A stretch of DNA of 64,000 nucleotides from RGIG1681 sp045596905. GTDB lineage: Bacteria; Bacillota; Clostridia; Christensenellales; UBA1242. Below the pieces are notes generated by a model. It did not search any database. It was not told the DNA's origin and saw only the letters and a list, made by a program, of their open reading frames with translations. Shown here piece after piece: positions 42,068 to 49,598 of the stretch (its first letter is position 1; each line of letters begins with the position of its first letter). The DNA is taken from contig JAZODG010000007.1 of assembly GCA_045596905.1 (NCBI GenBank), forward strand, positions 70,317 to 134,316, read 5' to 3'. The position numbers and the translations under genes were made by a program.

Positions 42068-43059
42068 TATTGTTTTTCTGTTTCAAGTTTATAAATATTC
42101 AAAGCATTTCCTAAACTCAAGAGTTTTTCAATCTTTTGTTGGAGATGCTTTTTTATTCTTTCGGCTGAATCTTCGCCAAATGAATCAATAACTTCAAAAA
42201 CTCTGTCTGTTTCATCAATCGCAACAATAATGTTTTGATTTTCAAAAACATATTTTTCACAAATCTCAACAAAGCCAATAAACTTTTTATACACCTTTGT
42301 TGAAAGTTCTCCGTCACCCACAACAACACTGTGGGTATTTTTTCCAAAATATTCTTTATTTGAGAAAACTAATAATTTAACTCCGTTGTTTTCACAAATA
42401 TATTCTAATTTTTTAATCTCTTTTTCTATTTCTTCTTTTGTACGTAAATGAAAAACCTGCTTTTCCCCCGATTTTCCAACCTTGTTTATTACTGACTCAA
42501 AATCAGCAATTTTTTCACCATTAACCGATATAATTTTAAACATATCGTCGCTAATGATAACTTCAACAACATCAAAGTTTTCAAGCTTAAGCTCTTTTGC
42601 TATTGAAGCAGAAACTTCAATATCTGTTTGTGAAGCAACAAATCCCCTTTCTCTTAAAAAAAACTTGCCATCATCTTCAACAAAGATTCTCTGAACAACT
42701 TCTTTTGTTAAGTTTTGTCCTTCATGCTCTGCAACTTTAAATATTGAATCAATATCATCAAGCTTAACTTTTAGGAGCTCAGGAGTGAGCTCTGTTTTTC
42801 GTTTTATTTTTTCTAAATAATGATTAATATCAAATTCCCTAACATTTGGTCTTCCACAAGCGCTTCTTGTTTCAGTTTGAACTTCACCGTAAACAATTTT
42901 TAGAATGTAATCAACCAGTTCTTGCTTCTTCATGGTTGTTGGTGACGGAACACCAAACTTTCTGCCAATGTCACGAAGTTCACGAATGTTTAAAAGGAAT
43001 AAGGTTTTTTCATTATAAAGATTTTCATCAATCTCAGAACCTTTATAATTTTCTTCCAT
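42064..43059 (-). CDS. Rho-like protein without a P-loop ATPase
   Basis: A 331-residue protein resembling transcription terminator Rho. Residues ~28-58 match the Rho N-terminal domain (IRELRDIGRKFGVPSPTTMKKQELVDYIL), and ~125-170 match the cold-shock RNA-binding domain (FFLRERGFVASQTDIEVSASIAKELKLENFDVV). After that, where Rho has its RecA-type motor with GAPKTGKT, no Walker A is found. The stretch FVEICEKYVFENQNIIVAIDETDRVFEVID still echoes Rho's Walker B/DSITR region. I read it as a Rho relative that has lost ATP hydrolysis and keeps RNA binding. Its function is unknown. It has a GGGGAG ribosome binding site. Confidence 0.75.
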   Translation of the reverse strand: MEENYKGSEIDENLYNEKTLFLLNIRELRDIGRKFGVPSPTTMKKQELVDYILKIVYGEVQTETRSACGRPNVREFDINHYLEKIKRKTELTPELLKVKLDDIDSIFKVAEHEGQNLTKEVVQRIFVEDDGKFFLRERGFVASQTDIEVSASIAKELKLENFDVVEVIISDDMFKIISVNGEKIADFESVINKVGKSGEKQVFHLRTKEEIEKEIKKLEYICENNGVKLLVFSNKEYFGKNTHSVVVGDGELSTKVYKKFIGFVEICEKYVFENQNIIVAIDETDRVFEVIDSFGEDSAERIKKHLQQKIEKLLSLGNALNIYKLETEKQY

Positions 43060-43085
43060 AGTATTCTCCCCATTAAACTAAACCA

Positions 43086-43114
43086 ATTTTAACATATTTG
43101 AACGGTTTTGTCTA
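43086..43114 (-). promoter_or_regulatory. Promoter of the Rho-like gene
   Basis: TAGACA (43109-43114), 17-nt spacer and TAAAAT (43086-43091). The -35 overlaps the last codon of the sipL-like gene upstream. Confidence 0.7.
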
Positions 43115-44593
43115 TTTGTTTGCATACAAATTTAATGGATTATAAACATAAATCTTTTGTCCGGCTTCAAAACAATCATCAACTTCGTTTTGCTCTAAAA
43201 TAACTTCAGGACGCACATTCAAGACCTTTGCAACTTCAAACAAATTTTGGTCATCTTTTAAAACATACACCTTAACTGCTGCGTCATCTTGATTTTTTTC
43301 AGCCTTCACATCAAAACTCTTAACATATTTTTCACAAGAGTGTTTTGCAAACAACAATTTATAACCCACAGAAAAACTAACTTCAAGGTCTTTTCCTGCT
43401 TTGATTTTAAAGTTAGAAACCATAACAGTTGTCACCACCCTGTCAATTGTCTTTGAAATATCTTTTTCTGTCTCAAACTTAACATCATAGCAAAGATCCA
43501 ACTTTTCAAAACCTGACATGGTTTTATAAACAGCCACTGCACAAAGATTTGCACTCACAATTGCAGTTTCACCATTATCAACAAATGTCACATTATCAAA
43601 ACTTGGCAAATATACTCCAACAAGGTCATCAAAGTCTTCAATACCTGAAATATCGCTTTGCTTCAAAATCATATCTGATTCAAACTTGATTCCATCTTCT
43701 TTTTTTAGGTCAATATAATCATATGTTGGAACAAGCTCATTTTTCAAAGAGAAAATGTCGTCATATGTGGCAATAGTTTTATTTTCAAGCAAGTATGCCT
43801 TTGCATACATATCCACAACATAAGACACGTAATTTTTGTCTTCTTTTTGCTCCACAACAACTGAAATATTTGTTGGTCTAACCACTGCTTCAGCCTTCAT
43901 TCCTGGAAGCGAACCTTTTGCTGCAATTTCTTGTCTAAACTCAATCTCTTTTTGTGTTTCACAAATTGAGCCATCGTCTTTATAAATCAAATCAATAACA
44001 ACTTTTCCGTCAATAACAATCTTATCAACTTCTGCTGCAATATCTGAAATCACAAGGTTTGAAGCACTGCTTAAAACATTGATATTTCCAAGATTTGTTT
44101 CAACTTCTTCAGCAACAACAAATCTGTCTTCATTTGCCAAAACAACATTCATACATTCAAACTCATGCTTGCTAAAAACAAATTCATTTTCTTGTGAATC
44201 AAACGCCCCAACAGAGTATTTTTGAACGCCAGTAACTTCAGTTTCGTGGCAAGCCACACAAACAATTTCTGAGCTAGTAAATGTAATATTTTCAGCATGA
44301 ACCTTATCACTCACAGCAATATCAACAAGACCCAAATCAAACTTTTGTCTTTCAACAAAATCAATCACTGTAGCCATGCTTTCAATCACGTTTTCTTCTG
44401 AAATATAAACCACATCAACATAAATTTTGCCATTTAACACCAAAAAGTTGTTCACGATATCATTTGAAACAATATCCGACCTTGTGAGCACACTGACAAC
44501 TTCTTTAATATTGTTTGGCACAACAACCTTAATTTGAGAATAAAACTTGTCCATTGTAAACTTTTTTCCAACATTCATCTCCAAATGATCCAT
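43112..44593 (-). CDS. sipL: SipL-like SPOCS/LysM spore coat morphogenesis protein
   Basis: A 493-residue protein with repeated SPOCS (DUF3794) domains in the N-terminal two thirds and a C-terminal LysM-like domain (VYVLKDDQNLFEVAKVLNVRPEVILEQN...). SipL of Clostridioides difficile has this architecture and links SpoIVA to the spore coat on the forespore surface. Here it would be a mother-cell protein. The start has GGGGGAAT six bases upstream. It is divergent from veg, as in other Clostridia-type arrangements. The symbol is given by architecture, not by proven orthology. Confidence 0.85.
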   Translation of the reverse strand: MDHLEMNVGKKFTMDKFYSQIKVVVPNNIKEVVSVLTRSDIVSNDIVNNFLVLNGKIYVDVVYISEENVIESMATVIDFVERQKFDLGLVDIAVSDKVHAENITFTSSEIVCVACHETEVTGVQKYSVGAFDSQENEFVFSKHEFECMNVVLANEDRFVVAEEVETNLGNINVLSSASNLVISDIAAEVDKIVIDGKVVIDLIYKDDGSICETQKEIEFRQEIAAKGSLPGMKAEAVVRPTNISVVVEQKEDKNYVSYVVDMYAKAYLLENKTIATYDDIFSLKNELVPTYDYIDLKKEDGIKFESDMILKQSDISGIEDFDDLVGVYLPSFDNVTFVDNGETAIVSANLCAVAVYKTMSGFEKLDLCYDVKFETEKDISKTIDRVVTTVMVSNFKIKAGKDLEVSFSVGYKLLFAKHSCEKYVKSFDVKAEKNQDDAAVKVYVLKDDQNLFEVAKVLNVRPEVILEQNEVDDCFEAGQKIYVYNPLNLYANK

Positions 44594-44696
44594 AAGATTC
44601 CCCCACTAGCAATAGTCTATTAGCCCACAAATTAAATTATTACAAATATGAATAAAAATTTTTTTAAAGTTCATCATTAAGTCAAAGGAGATTATA

Positions 44697-44939
44697 ATGA
44701 GAAAAGTAAACACAAGCGTCACAACTGTTATTGAAGAGATTGAAAAGCTTAAAGGCTCAAGCATTTCAATGGAAATCAACAAAGGACGAAGAAAGATTGA
44801 AAAATATCAAGGCGTTATTGAAAACGTTTACCCCAGCATATTCACAGTTAATATCGGTGGTGGCAAAAATCCATTATCATATTCTTACACTGAAGTCTTG
44901 TGCGGCGACGTTGTGATTAGCAAACTCGGTACAAGCTAA
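44697..44939 (+). CDS. veg: Veg protein
   Basis: An 80-residue protein matching the Veg family (INKGRRKIEKYQGVIENVYPSIFTV, then YSYTEVLCGDVVI). Veg is a very abundant small protein of Bacillus subtilis that influences biofilm formation and spore outgrowth, possibly through SinR. AAAGGAG precedes the ATG, and a terminator follows. In Bacillus veg lies close to rsmA; here it is 8 kb away, divergent from sipL. Confidence 0.93.
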   Translation: MRKVNTSVTTVIEEIEKLKGSSISMEINKGRRKIEKYQGVIENVYPSIFTVNIGGGKNPLSYSYTEVLCGDVVISKLGTS

Positions 44940-44966
44940 AACACTTGGAAATTTCCAAGTGTTTTT
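44939..44966 (+). terminator. veg terminator
   Basis: An 8- to 10-bp stem (ACACTTGG with CCAAGTGT, extended by A-T pairs) around AAATTT, followed by a T-run on the plus strand. Confidence 0.9.
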
Positions 44967-44986
44967 CTTTCTGTTATCTAATTTTC

Positions 44987-45015
44987 TTGACAAAAAATCA
45001 AATATAAATTAATGT
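44987..45015 (+). promoter_or_regulatory. Leaderless-type promoter of the SdpI-like gene
   Basis: Perfect TTGACA (44987-44992), 17-nt spacer and TAATGT (45010-45015, a poor -10). The ATG begins exactly six bases after it and there is no Shine-Dalgarno. Confidence 0.65.
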
Positions 45016-45021
45016 AATTCT

Positions 45022-45735
45022 ATGAGAAAAAATAATTTAAAAATCACAATCCTTGCCTTGGTTAACCTTGGCGTATGCTTAAGCTTACTGCTCACAATCG
45101 TTCCAGCAAAAGTTCCGTTTTTCACTGACCTTGACGGCAATATCTTGGTTCTTGGTTCAAAATACTTCTTGCTTATAGGAATCATTTTGCCACTTATCTT
45201 TGCAGCACTATTTGTTTTTATCAACAATTCTGCAGTCAAACATATAATGGCTGAGCTTATCATTTTGTTTGTTTATGAAAACATGCTTGGGTTTAGTTAT
45301 TTCTGCACAGAACCAACATTTTTACTTGGCTCAAAAACAGCAATATCTTCGTCTTTGTCGGTTTTCCTGCCTATTGCTTTGCTTGTTTTCTTTTATGGCG
45401 TAAAACTCAAAACAATGCCATACAAACACAAACTTGGCATCTATTCAAAACACACAACAACAACAGAGTTTATTTGGAAACAATCACACTTTTCTGCAAG
45501 CACAAGTCATATGCTTGTTGGACTATTAATGTTTATTGTTTCAATAATCTTTGCACTATTTAGTCTCACGGTAGTTGAAATCATAATTTTTGTTGTATTG
45601 TTTATCCTTGCTAGAATATACACCATTTCTCAAGGCAAATTTATGTCAAAAAAATACAATGAAATGAACGACAGAAAGTTGCAACAAGAAAAACTAAAAG
45701 AGCTTGAGGAAGAAATAAATAAAAAGAAAAGTTAA
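45022..45735 (+). CDS. DUF1648/SdpI-like membrane protein
   Basis: A 237-residue membrane protein with about six hydrophobic segments. The first half resembles DUF1648 (VPFFTDLDGNILVLGSKYFLL, as in the P-x-H-F-D-x-x-G motif), and IWKQSHFSASTSHMLVGLLM resembles the SdpI motif WxxTH. SdpI confers immunity to the SDP toxin in Bacillus, but many such proteins have unknown roles. A charged coiled-coil tail follows (LQQEKLKELEEEINKKKS). No neighbouring toxin gene is present, so immunity is not implied. Confidence 0.78.
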   Translation: MRKNNLKITILALVNLGVCLSLLLTIVPAKVPFFTDLDGNILVLGSKYFLLIGIILPLIFAALFVFINNSAVKHIMAELIILFVYENMLGFSYFCTEPTFLLGSKTAISSSLSVFLPIALLVFFYGVKLKTMPYKHKLGIYSKHTTTTEFIWKQSHFSASTSHMLVGLLMFIVSIIFALFSLTVVEIIIFVVLFILARIYTISQGKFMSKKYNEMNDRKLQQEKLKELEEEINKKKS

Positions 45736-45738
45736 CAA

Positions 45739-45765
45739 AAAACACTTCAAAAATTGAAGTGTTTT
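45739..45765. terminator. Bidirectional terminator
   Basis: A 12-bp perfect stem (AAAACACTTCAA with TTGAAGTGTTTT) around a 3-nt loop with T-runs outside on both strands; it separates the SdpI-like gene from the convergent XRE gene. Confidence 0.9.
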
Positions 45766-45769
45766 TTTA

Positions 45770-46828
45770 TTAAACTTTGTATTCCCTTTTCTTTTTTAAG
45801 TGCTTAACCAATCCCGTTATAAAGAAGATAACAGCCAAATCCAACATTGTTAAAAATATAATGCATTGAACATTGTTTTCAAGTGTAATATCAACTGCCC
45901 AATTTGAAAAGTCTGCCTTAAAAATATTTGTCTGATTAATTTCAGTCTGCACTTTAAAATCATTTACTTTTATAAATGGCACAACCAAATATAAAACATC
46001 AATCAAGAATAATATGATGCTAGTTTTTAGTAGTTTGTTAATTTTCAAAAACCTAACAGAAATTAGCAAATTCAAAAACACATAAACAAATGAAGAAATC
46101 GGCAACGCAAGTTTCAAATACCAATTATTATGTGCATGTCCGTTTGCAATCGTGAACGCATAAATAACAACCAAAAGCAGGTTTAAAACAATATAATCAA
46201 TTCCAATAGAAACAAAGTCATTATATTTTTTTATTCTTTCAAACGCCTTATATTTTGAGATATAGATTGGCATAAATATAATAACCATTCCAAAAAGCAC
46301 AGAAAGTGATGCTATCCAAAACCAACTTCCCTTAGAATAAATGCAACAAACACCCAAAAGCAAACATAACGCCAAATACATTGATAGTGGCACCAAAATC
46401 AGTTTATATTTCTTTATATATTTTGGAAGGTTTGTAAAAGTAAACGATAAAACCAGTGCAGACAAAACTATCCAGAACCATGTGAGACTTTTATTGATTG
46501 CCAAATCACAAATAAAACACGGTACCAACGCAAGCGCATAAGAAATATAGAAAAATAAACTCCAAGTGAAAGACACAGTTCTCCACCTTTTTGCCTGAAC
46601 CTTTTCTTTTCTGGTTTGCACGTCAATGCTTGCAGTGATAAGTTCATGTTCGCTCACGCCTAAAATTTCAGATAACTTTGGCAATAATGTTATGTCAGGG
46701 TGTGCAACATTCTTTTCCCATTTACTAACAGCAGATTCAGACACAAACAAAAGTTTTGCTATGTCTTTTTGAGTAAGTTTTTTTTCTTGTCGTCTTTGCT
46801 TTAAAAAATCGCCAAAACTATTTTCCAT
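45770..46828 (-). CDS. XRE-type HTH regulator fused to membrane domain
   Basis: A 352-residue fusion of an N-terminal XRE helix-turn-helix (residues ~5-62; KKLTQKDIAKLLFVSESAVSKWEKNVAHPDI) with a membrane domain of about eight helices from ~85 to the end. Such proteins are membrane-bound regulators, and some respond to membrane or bacteriocin stress. No ligand or target is known. The start has GGAGAG. An inverted repeat upstream is a possible operator. It converges on the SdpI-like gene, a membrane-stress-like pairing worth noting, but the link is not proved. Confidence 0.88.
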   Translation of the reverse strand: MENSFGDFLKQRRQEKKLTQKDIAKLLFVSESAVSKWEKNVAHPDITLLPKLSEILGVSEHELITASIDVQTRKEKVQAKRWRTVSFTWSLFFYISYALALVPCFICDLAINKSLTWFWIVLSALVLSFTFTNLPKYIKKYKLILVPLSMYLALCLLLGVCCIYSKGSWFWIASLSVLFGMVIIFMPIYISKYKAFERIKKYNDFVSIGIDYIVLNLLLVVIYAFTIANGHAHNNWYLKLALPISSFVYVFLNLLISVRFLKINKLLKTSIILFLIDVLYLVVPFIKVNDFKVQTEINQTNIFKADFSNWAVDITLENNVQCIIFLTMLDLAVIFFITGLVKHLKKKREYKV

Positions 46829-46851
46829 AACACTCTCCTTAATCTGGTCTC

Positions 46852-46860
46852 ATTATAACA
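46852..46860 (-). promoter_or_regulatory. Extended -10 promoter of the XRE gene
   Basis: TGTTATAAT, an extended -10 (TGnTATAAT), about 25 nt before the ATG, with no good -35 at standard spacing. Confidence 0.65.
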
Positions 46861-46898
46861 CATTAACTTTTGCAATGTATAATTCATAACAAATATTT

Positions 46899-46921
46899 TC
46901 ACTTGAAAATTATTCAAGTGA
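46899..46921. promoter_or_regulatory. Inverted repeat upstream of the XRE gene, candidate operator
   Basis: Perfect 9-bp arms TCACTTGAA and TTCAAGTGA around a 5-nt centre, ~40 nt upstream of the -10 of the XRE regulator gene. No T-run follows on either strand, so it looks more like a protein-binding site than a terminator. Confidence 0.55.
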
Positions 46922-46939
46922 TATTTTCCACACAAAAAA

Positions 46940-46959
46940 TTAGAGCATCACTGCTCTAA
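46940..46959 (-). terminator. Terminator of the methyltransferase gene
   Basis: An 8-bp stem (TTAGAGCA with TGCTCTAA) around GTGA, followed by six T residues on the minus strand. Confidence 0.9.
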
Positions 46960-46978
46960 CTTTTGATTGCTAACTTAT

Positions 46979-47950
46979 TTATGCTTTAATTTTTAATTTA
47001 TAAACATTCAATTTTTGTGCTTCTATTTCGCATTCAATATCGTATTTATCTGAAACAAACTTTGATAAGTCATAGTTCTTGCTAACTGCCACAACAACAG
47101 TTTTAATGCCCAGTGCAAAGCATTTTTCAAAAAACTTTCTATAATTTTCAACTTGTGCAAACCCAATGTTTGTAAGGTCTGTTACAACCTTATCAATAAA
47201 CTTTATTGGAAACGCATCAGATAAAAAGTCATAATTTAAAACTGAAAATTGAGCTAGCTTCAATGACTTTGACAACTTTCTTAAACTCTTTGATTCTTCT
47301 TCATCTTCATTTGCTGCAATAACATTAGACTTAGCAAATGAAAGTGCACGAACAGCCGAAATTGTCCCCTTTCCTGCAAATGCATCAACCACAACTTCAC
47401 CAGTTGCAGGGTTTGATAAATGACTCATGAGATATGCAACTTGTGGCTTAAGACCAAATTTTGAAGTGAGTTTTTTAAACTCTGCTCCAGTATCAAGTGC
47501 ACGCATAAACAATGTTTCACCGTCTTGCTTTGCCAAAAGCACAAGCTCATTTTCAGCAAAGAAACTGATGGTCTTTTTTGTGACTCTCTTAAGCATTGTT
47601 TCAAACGCAGTTTTTAAGTGATTGTCAACAACAACCTTTTCATTTTCCTTTAAAATTGAAAGCTTGAAAGAAGACGATTCTCTTGGAAGATTGATTTTTA
47701 AATCTTTCTTTTCCAAAAGATTTTTCATTTCAATATTGATTGCACCAACACCTTGCTTAAAAGAGTTATGCAAAACAACATATGCTGCGTCAAAGCATGA
47801 GTTTCTGAACTTAAAATGTTCATCAGCAAAAAACAACACTGCTGAATCATAGAGTGTTTTTATTCTTGAATTTTTGTCTTGTTTTTTCAAAACAGACTTA
47901 ACAATTTCACCAAAACCTTTCTCAAAGGTTGCATAATATAACTTTTTCAT
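46979..47950 (-). CDS. THUMP/UPF0020-type RNA methyltransferase-like protein
   Basis: A 323-residue class I SAM-dependent methyltransferase-like protein. The first half looks like a THUMP-type RNA-binding region (VDNHLKTAFETMLKRVTKKT), and the second half has the SAM motif (VVVDAFAGKGTISAVRAL; D/GxGxG-like). Where active N6/N2-methyltransferases have DPPY or NPPY, this protein reads VVTDLTNIGF, so the usual catalytic motif is altered. It resembles Trm11/RlmL-type enzymes (UPF0020). An rRNA or tRNA target is likely but not identified. The ATG at 47950 is six bases after TGCTATAAT and has no Shine-Dalgarno; an in-frame upstream start (47986) would lie in the promoter region. Confidence 0.78.
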   Translation of the reverse strand: MKKLYYATFEKGFGEIVKSVLKKQDKNSRIKTLYDSAVLFFADEHFKFRNSCFDAAYVVLHNSFKQGVGAINIEMKNLLEKKDLKINLPRESSSFKLSILKENEKVVVDNHLKTAFETMLKRVTKKTISFFAENELVLLAKQDGETLFMRALDTGAEFKKLTSKFGLKPQVAYLMSHLSNPATGEVVVDAFAGKGTISAVRALSFAKSNVIAANEDEEESKSLRKLSKSLKLAQFSVLNYDFLSDAFPIKFIDKVVTDLTNIGFAQVENYRKFFEKCFALGIKTVVVAVSKNYDLSKFVSDKYDIECEIEAQKLNVYKLKIKA

Positions 47951-47956
47951 AGCCAA

Positions 47957-47965
47957 ATTATAGCA
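47957..47965 (-). promoter_or_regulatory. Leaderless-type extended -10 of the methyltransferase gene
   Basis: TGCTATAAT (perfect -10 at 47957-47962 with TGn extension), with the ATG six bases downstream. The -35 (GTGGCA at 18-nt spacing) is weak, as expected for extended -10 promoters. Confidence 0.72.
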
Positions 47966-48045
47966 CATAGAAAGCATTAATGCCACAAAATTTTAAATTT
48001 TTATGATTTTTGACATTAGAAATTATACTTAAATTAAAAAAAATA

Positions 48046-48077
48046 TTGATAAAAAATTTAAAATAGTATAATATAAT
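48046..48077 (+). promoter_or_regulatory. lepB promoter
   Basis: TTGATA (48046-48051) upstream of overlapping -10 candidates TAATAT (48069-48074, 17-nt spacing) and TATAAT (48072-48077). The latter is six bases before the ATG. Either gives a very short or absent leader, and no Shine-Dalgarno is present. Confidence 0.6.
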
Positions 48078-48083
48078 TGTTAT

Positions 48084-48941
48084 ATGGGGAACTTTGATGA
48101 AATTGATGAACAATTAGACAAAGAACTTGATAAACTCAAGAACTATGAACCTAACAATCAAGAAGAAACCAAACCAGCCACAAACCCAAAAAAAGATGAA
48201 CAAAAAACAAATAGTTGGCTGTTTCATTTTCTTCATGTGTTTGGCTTTGTTTTTCTAATCTTCGTCTTTTTCTATGGAGTTTACTACACCCCAATAAGTG
48301 TGCTTGGAACAAGCATGCAACCAACCATTAATCAAAAAGTCTTAAGTGAGTCTGATGACACAAACAACGACACGGTTCTTTATCGAAAAGCTGACAGTTA
48401 TAACATTTCAGACATAGTTATAGTTTCAAACGAAAAAGACCAATACATCGCAAAAACACCAACTCAAGACGTTGACTTTATGATAAAAAGAGTTGTTGCA
48501 AGACCTGGCGACACTATCACCTTCCACTACTCTGGCTCACAAGGAAGCAAAATATATTATATCATTTCTGTCAAAGACGCTAACGGCGTTTCAGTTGACC
48601 TGAATGAAGAGTCATACATCAAAGAACAAATGTATTTTGTTGAATCTGCATCATATGGTGGCTATTTTAAGTATATTGCACCAAATCTTGCAAATGACGC
48701 ACTTCCTGATGAAGAAAGAAAAACTTCTATAACAATAAGCGAAGGCAAATATTTTGTTATGGGCGACAACAGAAATCACTCTGGCGACAGCAGACAGTTT
48801 GGTCAAGTTGCATATGAAGATATCTGTGGAAGCGTTAGAATTGTTATAAAAAATGGCGAAAACGTATGGATTGCCCTGCTCAAAGCCTTAAAAGAGTCAG
48901 TTCTTGGCTCATATAATCTACAATTAAAGGAATACCTATGA
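48084..48941 (+). CDS. lepB: Signal peptidase I
   Basis: A 285-residue type I signal peptidase that cleaves signal peptides on the outer face of the membrane. A hydrophilic N-terminus of ~44 residues precedes one transmembrane helix (residues ~45-68). The catalytic serine is S77 in VLGTSMQPTI, and the base is K135 in FMIKRVVARPGD; MGDNRNHSGDSRQFG is the conserved box E region. A hydrophilic insertion sits between the catalytic boxes. Start has no Shine-Dalgarno; see the leaderless pattern. It overlaps the following lipoprotein gene (ATGA). Confidence 0.95.
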   Translation: MGNFDEIDEQLDKELDKLKNYEPNNQEETKPATNPKKDEQKTNSWLFHFLHVFGFVFLIFVFFYGVYYTPISVLGTSMQPTINQKVLSESDDTNNDTVLYRKADSYNISDIVIVSNEKDQYIAKTPTQDVDFMIKRVVARPGDTITFHYSGSQGSKIYYIISVKDANGVSVDLNEESYIKEQMYFVESASYGGYFKYIAPNLANDALPDEERKTSITISEGKYFVMGDNRNHSGDSRQFGQVAYEDICGSVRIVIKNGENVWIALLKALKESVLGSYNLQLKEYL

Positions 48942-49558
48942 AAAACAAACTCTTCAAGACATTGCTGGTTTTATTAATCATTCCTGTATTATTTTTTACA
49001 GGCTGCAAGAAAGAAAAACTACTTCCAGCAATCGACCTATCAACCTATCTTAAAAACGAAATTAGTGTCAAGTTCTATCAAATGGAATCTGCATCAACTC
49101 AAGAACTTTCATTTGTAACAGCTCCAGAACTTGATAAGGAAAAGCTTGGAAAATATGTTAGTTTTGAACTTAATTCAAATTCTGTTTGGATGTATAAAAT
49201 GTATATCGAAACAATTTCATTCTATGTTTACACAACTCAATCAAGCATATCAGAAATGATTGTTAACGTCTCAATAACAAACGTTGCTGACGAAGAAACA
49301 TTAAAAACAATCACTTCTGAAGAACCAACAACTGACACAGCAAAAGAACAATGTGCATTCATTCCTGAAGCAAACAAAGCAACAAAATGCACATTCACTA
49401 TTAACAAAGCAATCGCAAAGCCAACAGGCTCAACAATCACAATTGATATTTTAAACTCACTTGAATTGTTTGATAACGAAAACGAAGAAACATCTTTCAA
49501 ATGGGTTATTTATGGCCTTGAAATCACCGGCGAAAGCAGAGCTTATTCAAAATCTTAA
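48938..49558 (+). CDS. Lipoprotein of unknown function
   Basis: A 206-residue lipoprotein (lipobox FFTGCKKE). The mature part is beta-strand-rich with a Thr/Glu-rich linker near residues 125-145, and no enzyme motif is visible. It overlaps lepB by four bases with AAAGGA upstream, so the two are co-translated; a substrate or partner of signal peptidase is a speculation. A terminator follows. Confidence 0.75.
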   Translation: MKNKLFKTLLVLLIIPVLFFTGCKKEKLLPAIDLSTYLKNEISVKFYQMESASTQELSFVTAPELDKEKLGKYVSFELNSNSVWMYKMYIETISFYVYTTQSSISEMIVNVSITNVADEETLKTITSEEPTTDTAKEQCAFIPEANKATKCTFTINKAIAKPTGSTITIDILNSLELFDNENEETSFKWVIYGLEITGESRAYSKS

Positions 49559-49564
49559 TCACAA

Positions 49565-49592
49565 AAAAACACACCAAATTTGGTGTGTTTTT
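49565..49592. terminator. Bidirectional terminator
   Basis: A 12-bp stem (AAAAACACACCA with TGGTGTGTTTTT) around a 4-nt loop. It serves the lipoprotein gene on the plus strand and serS on the minus strand. Confidence 0.92.
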
Positions 49593-49598
49593 GTTTTG

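Noticed and set aside
45022..45735. SDP-type toxin-immunity locus
   Set aside because: No SdpC-like toxin or SdpAB partners nearby; the SdpI-like motif alone does not support it.
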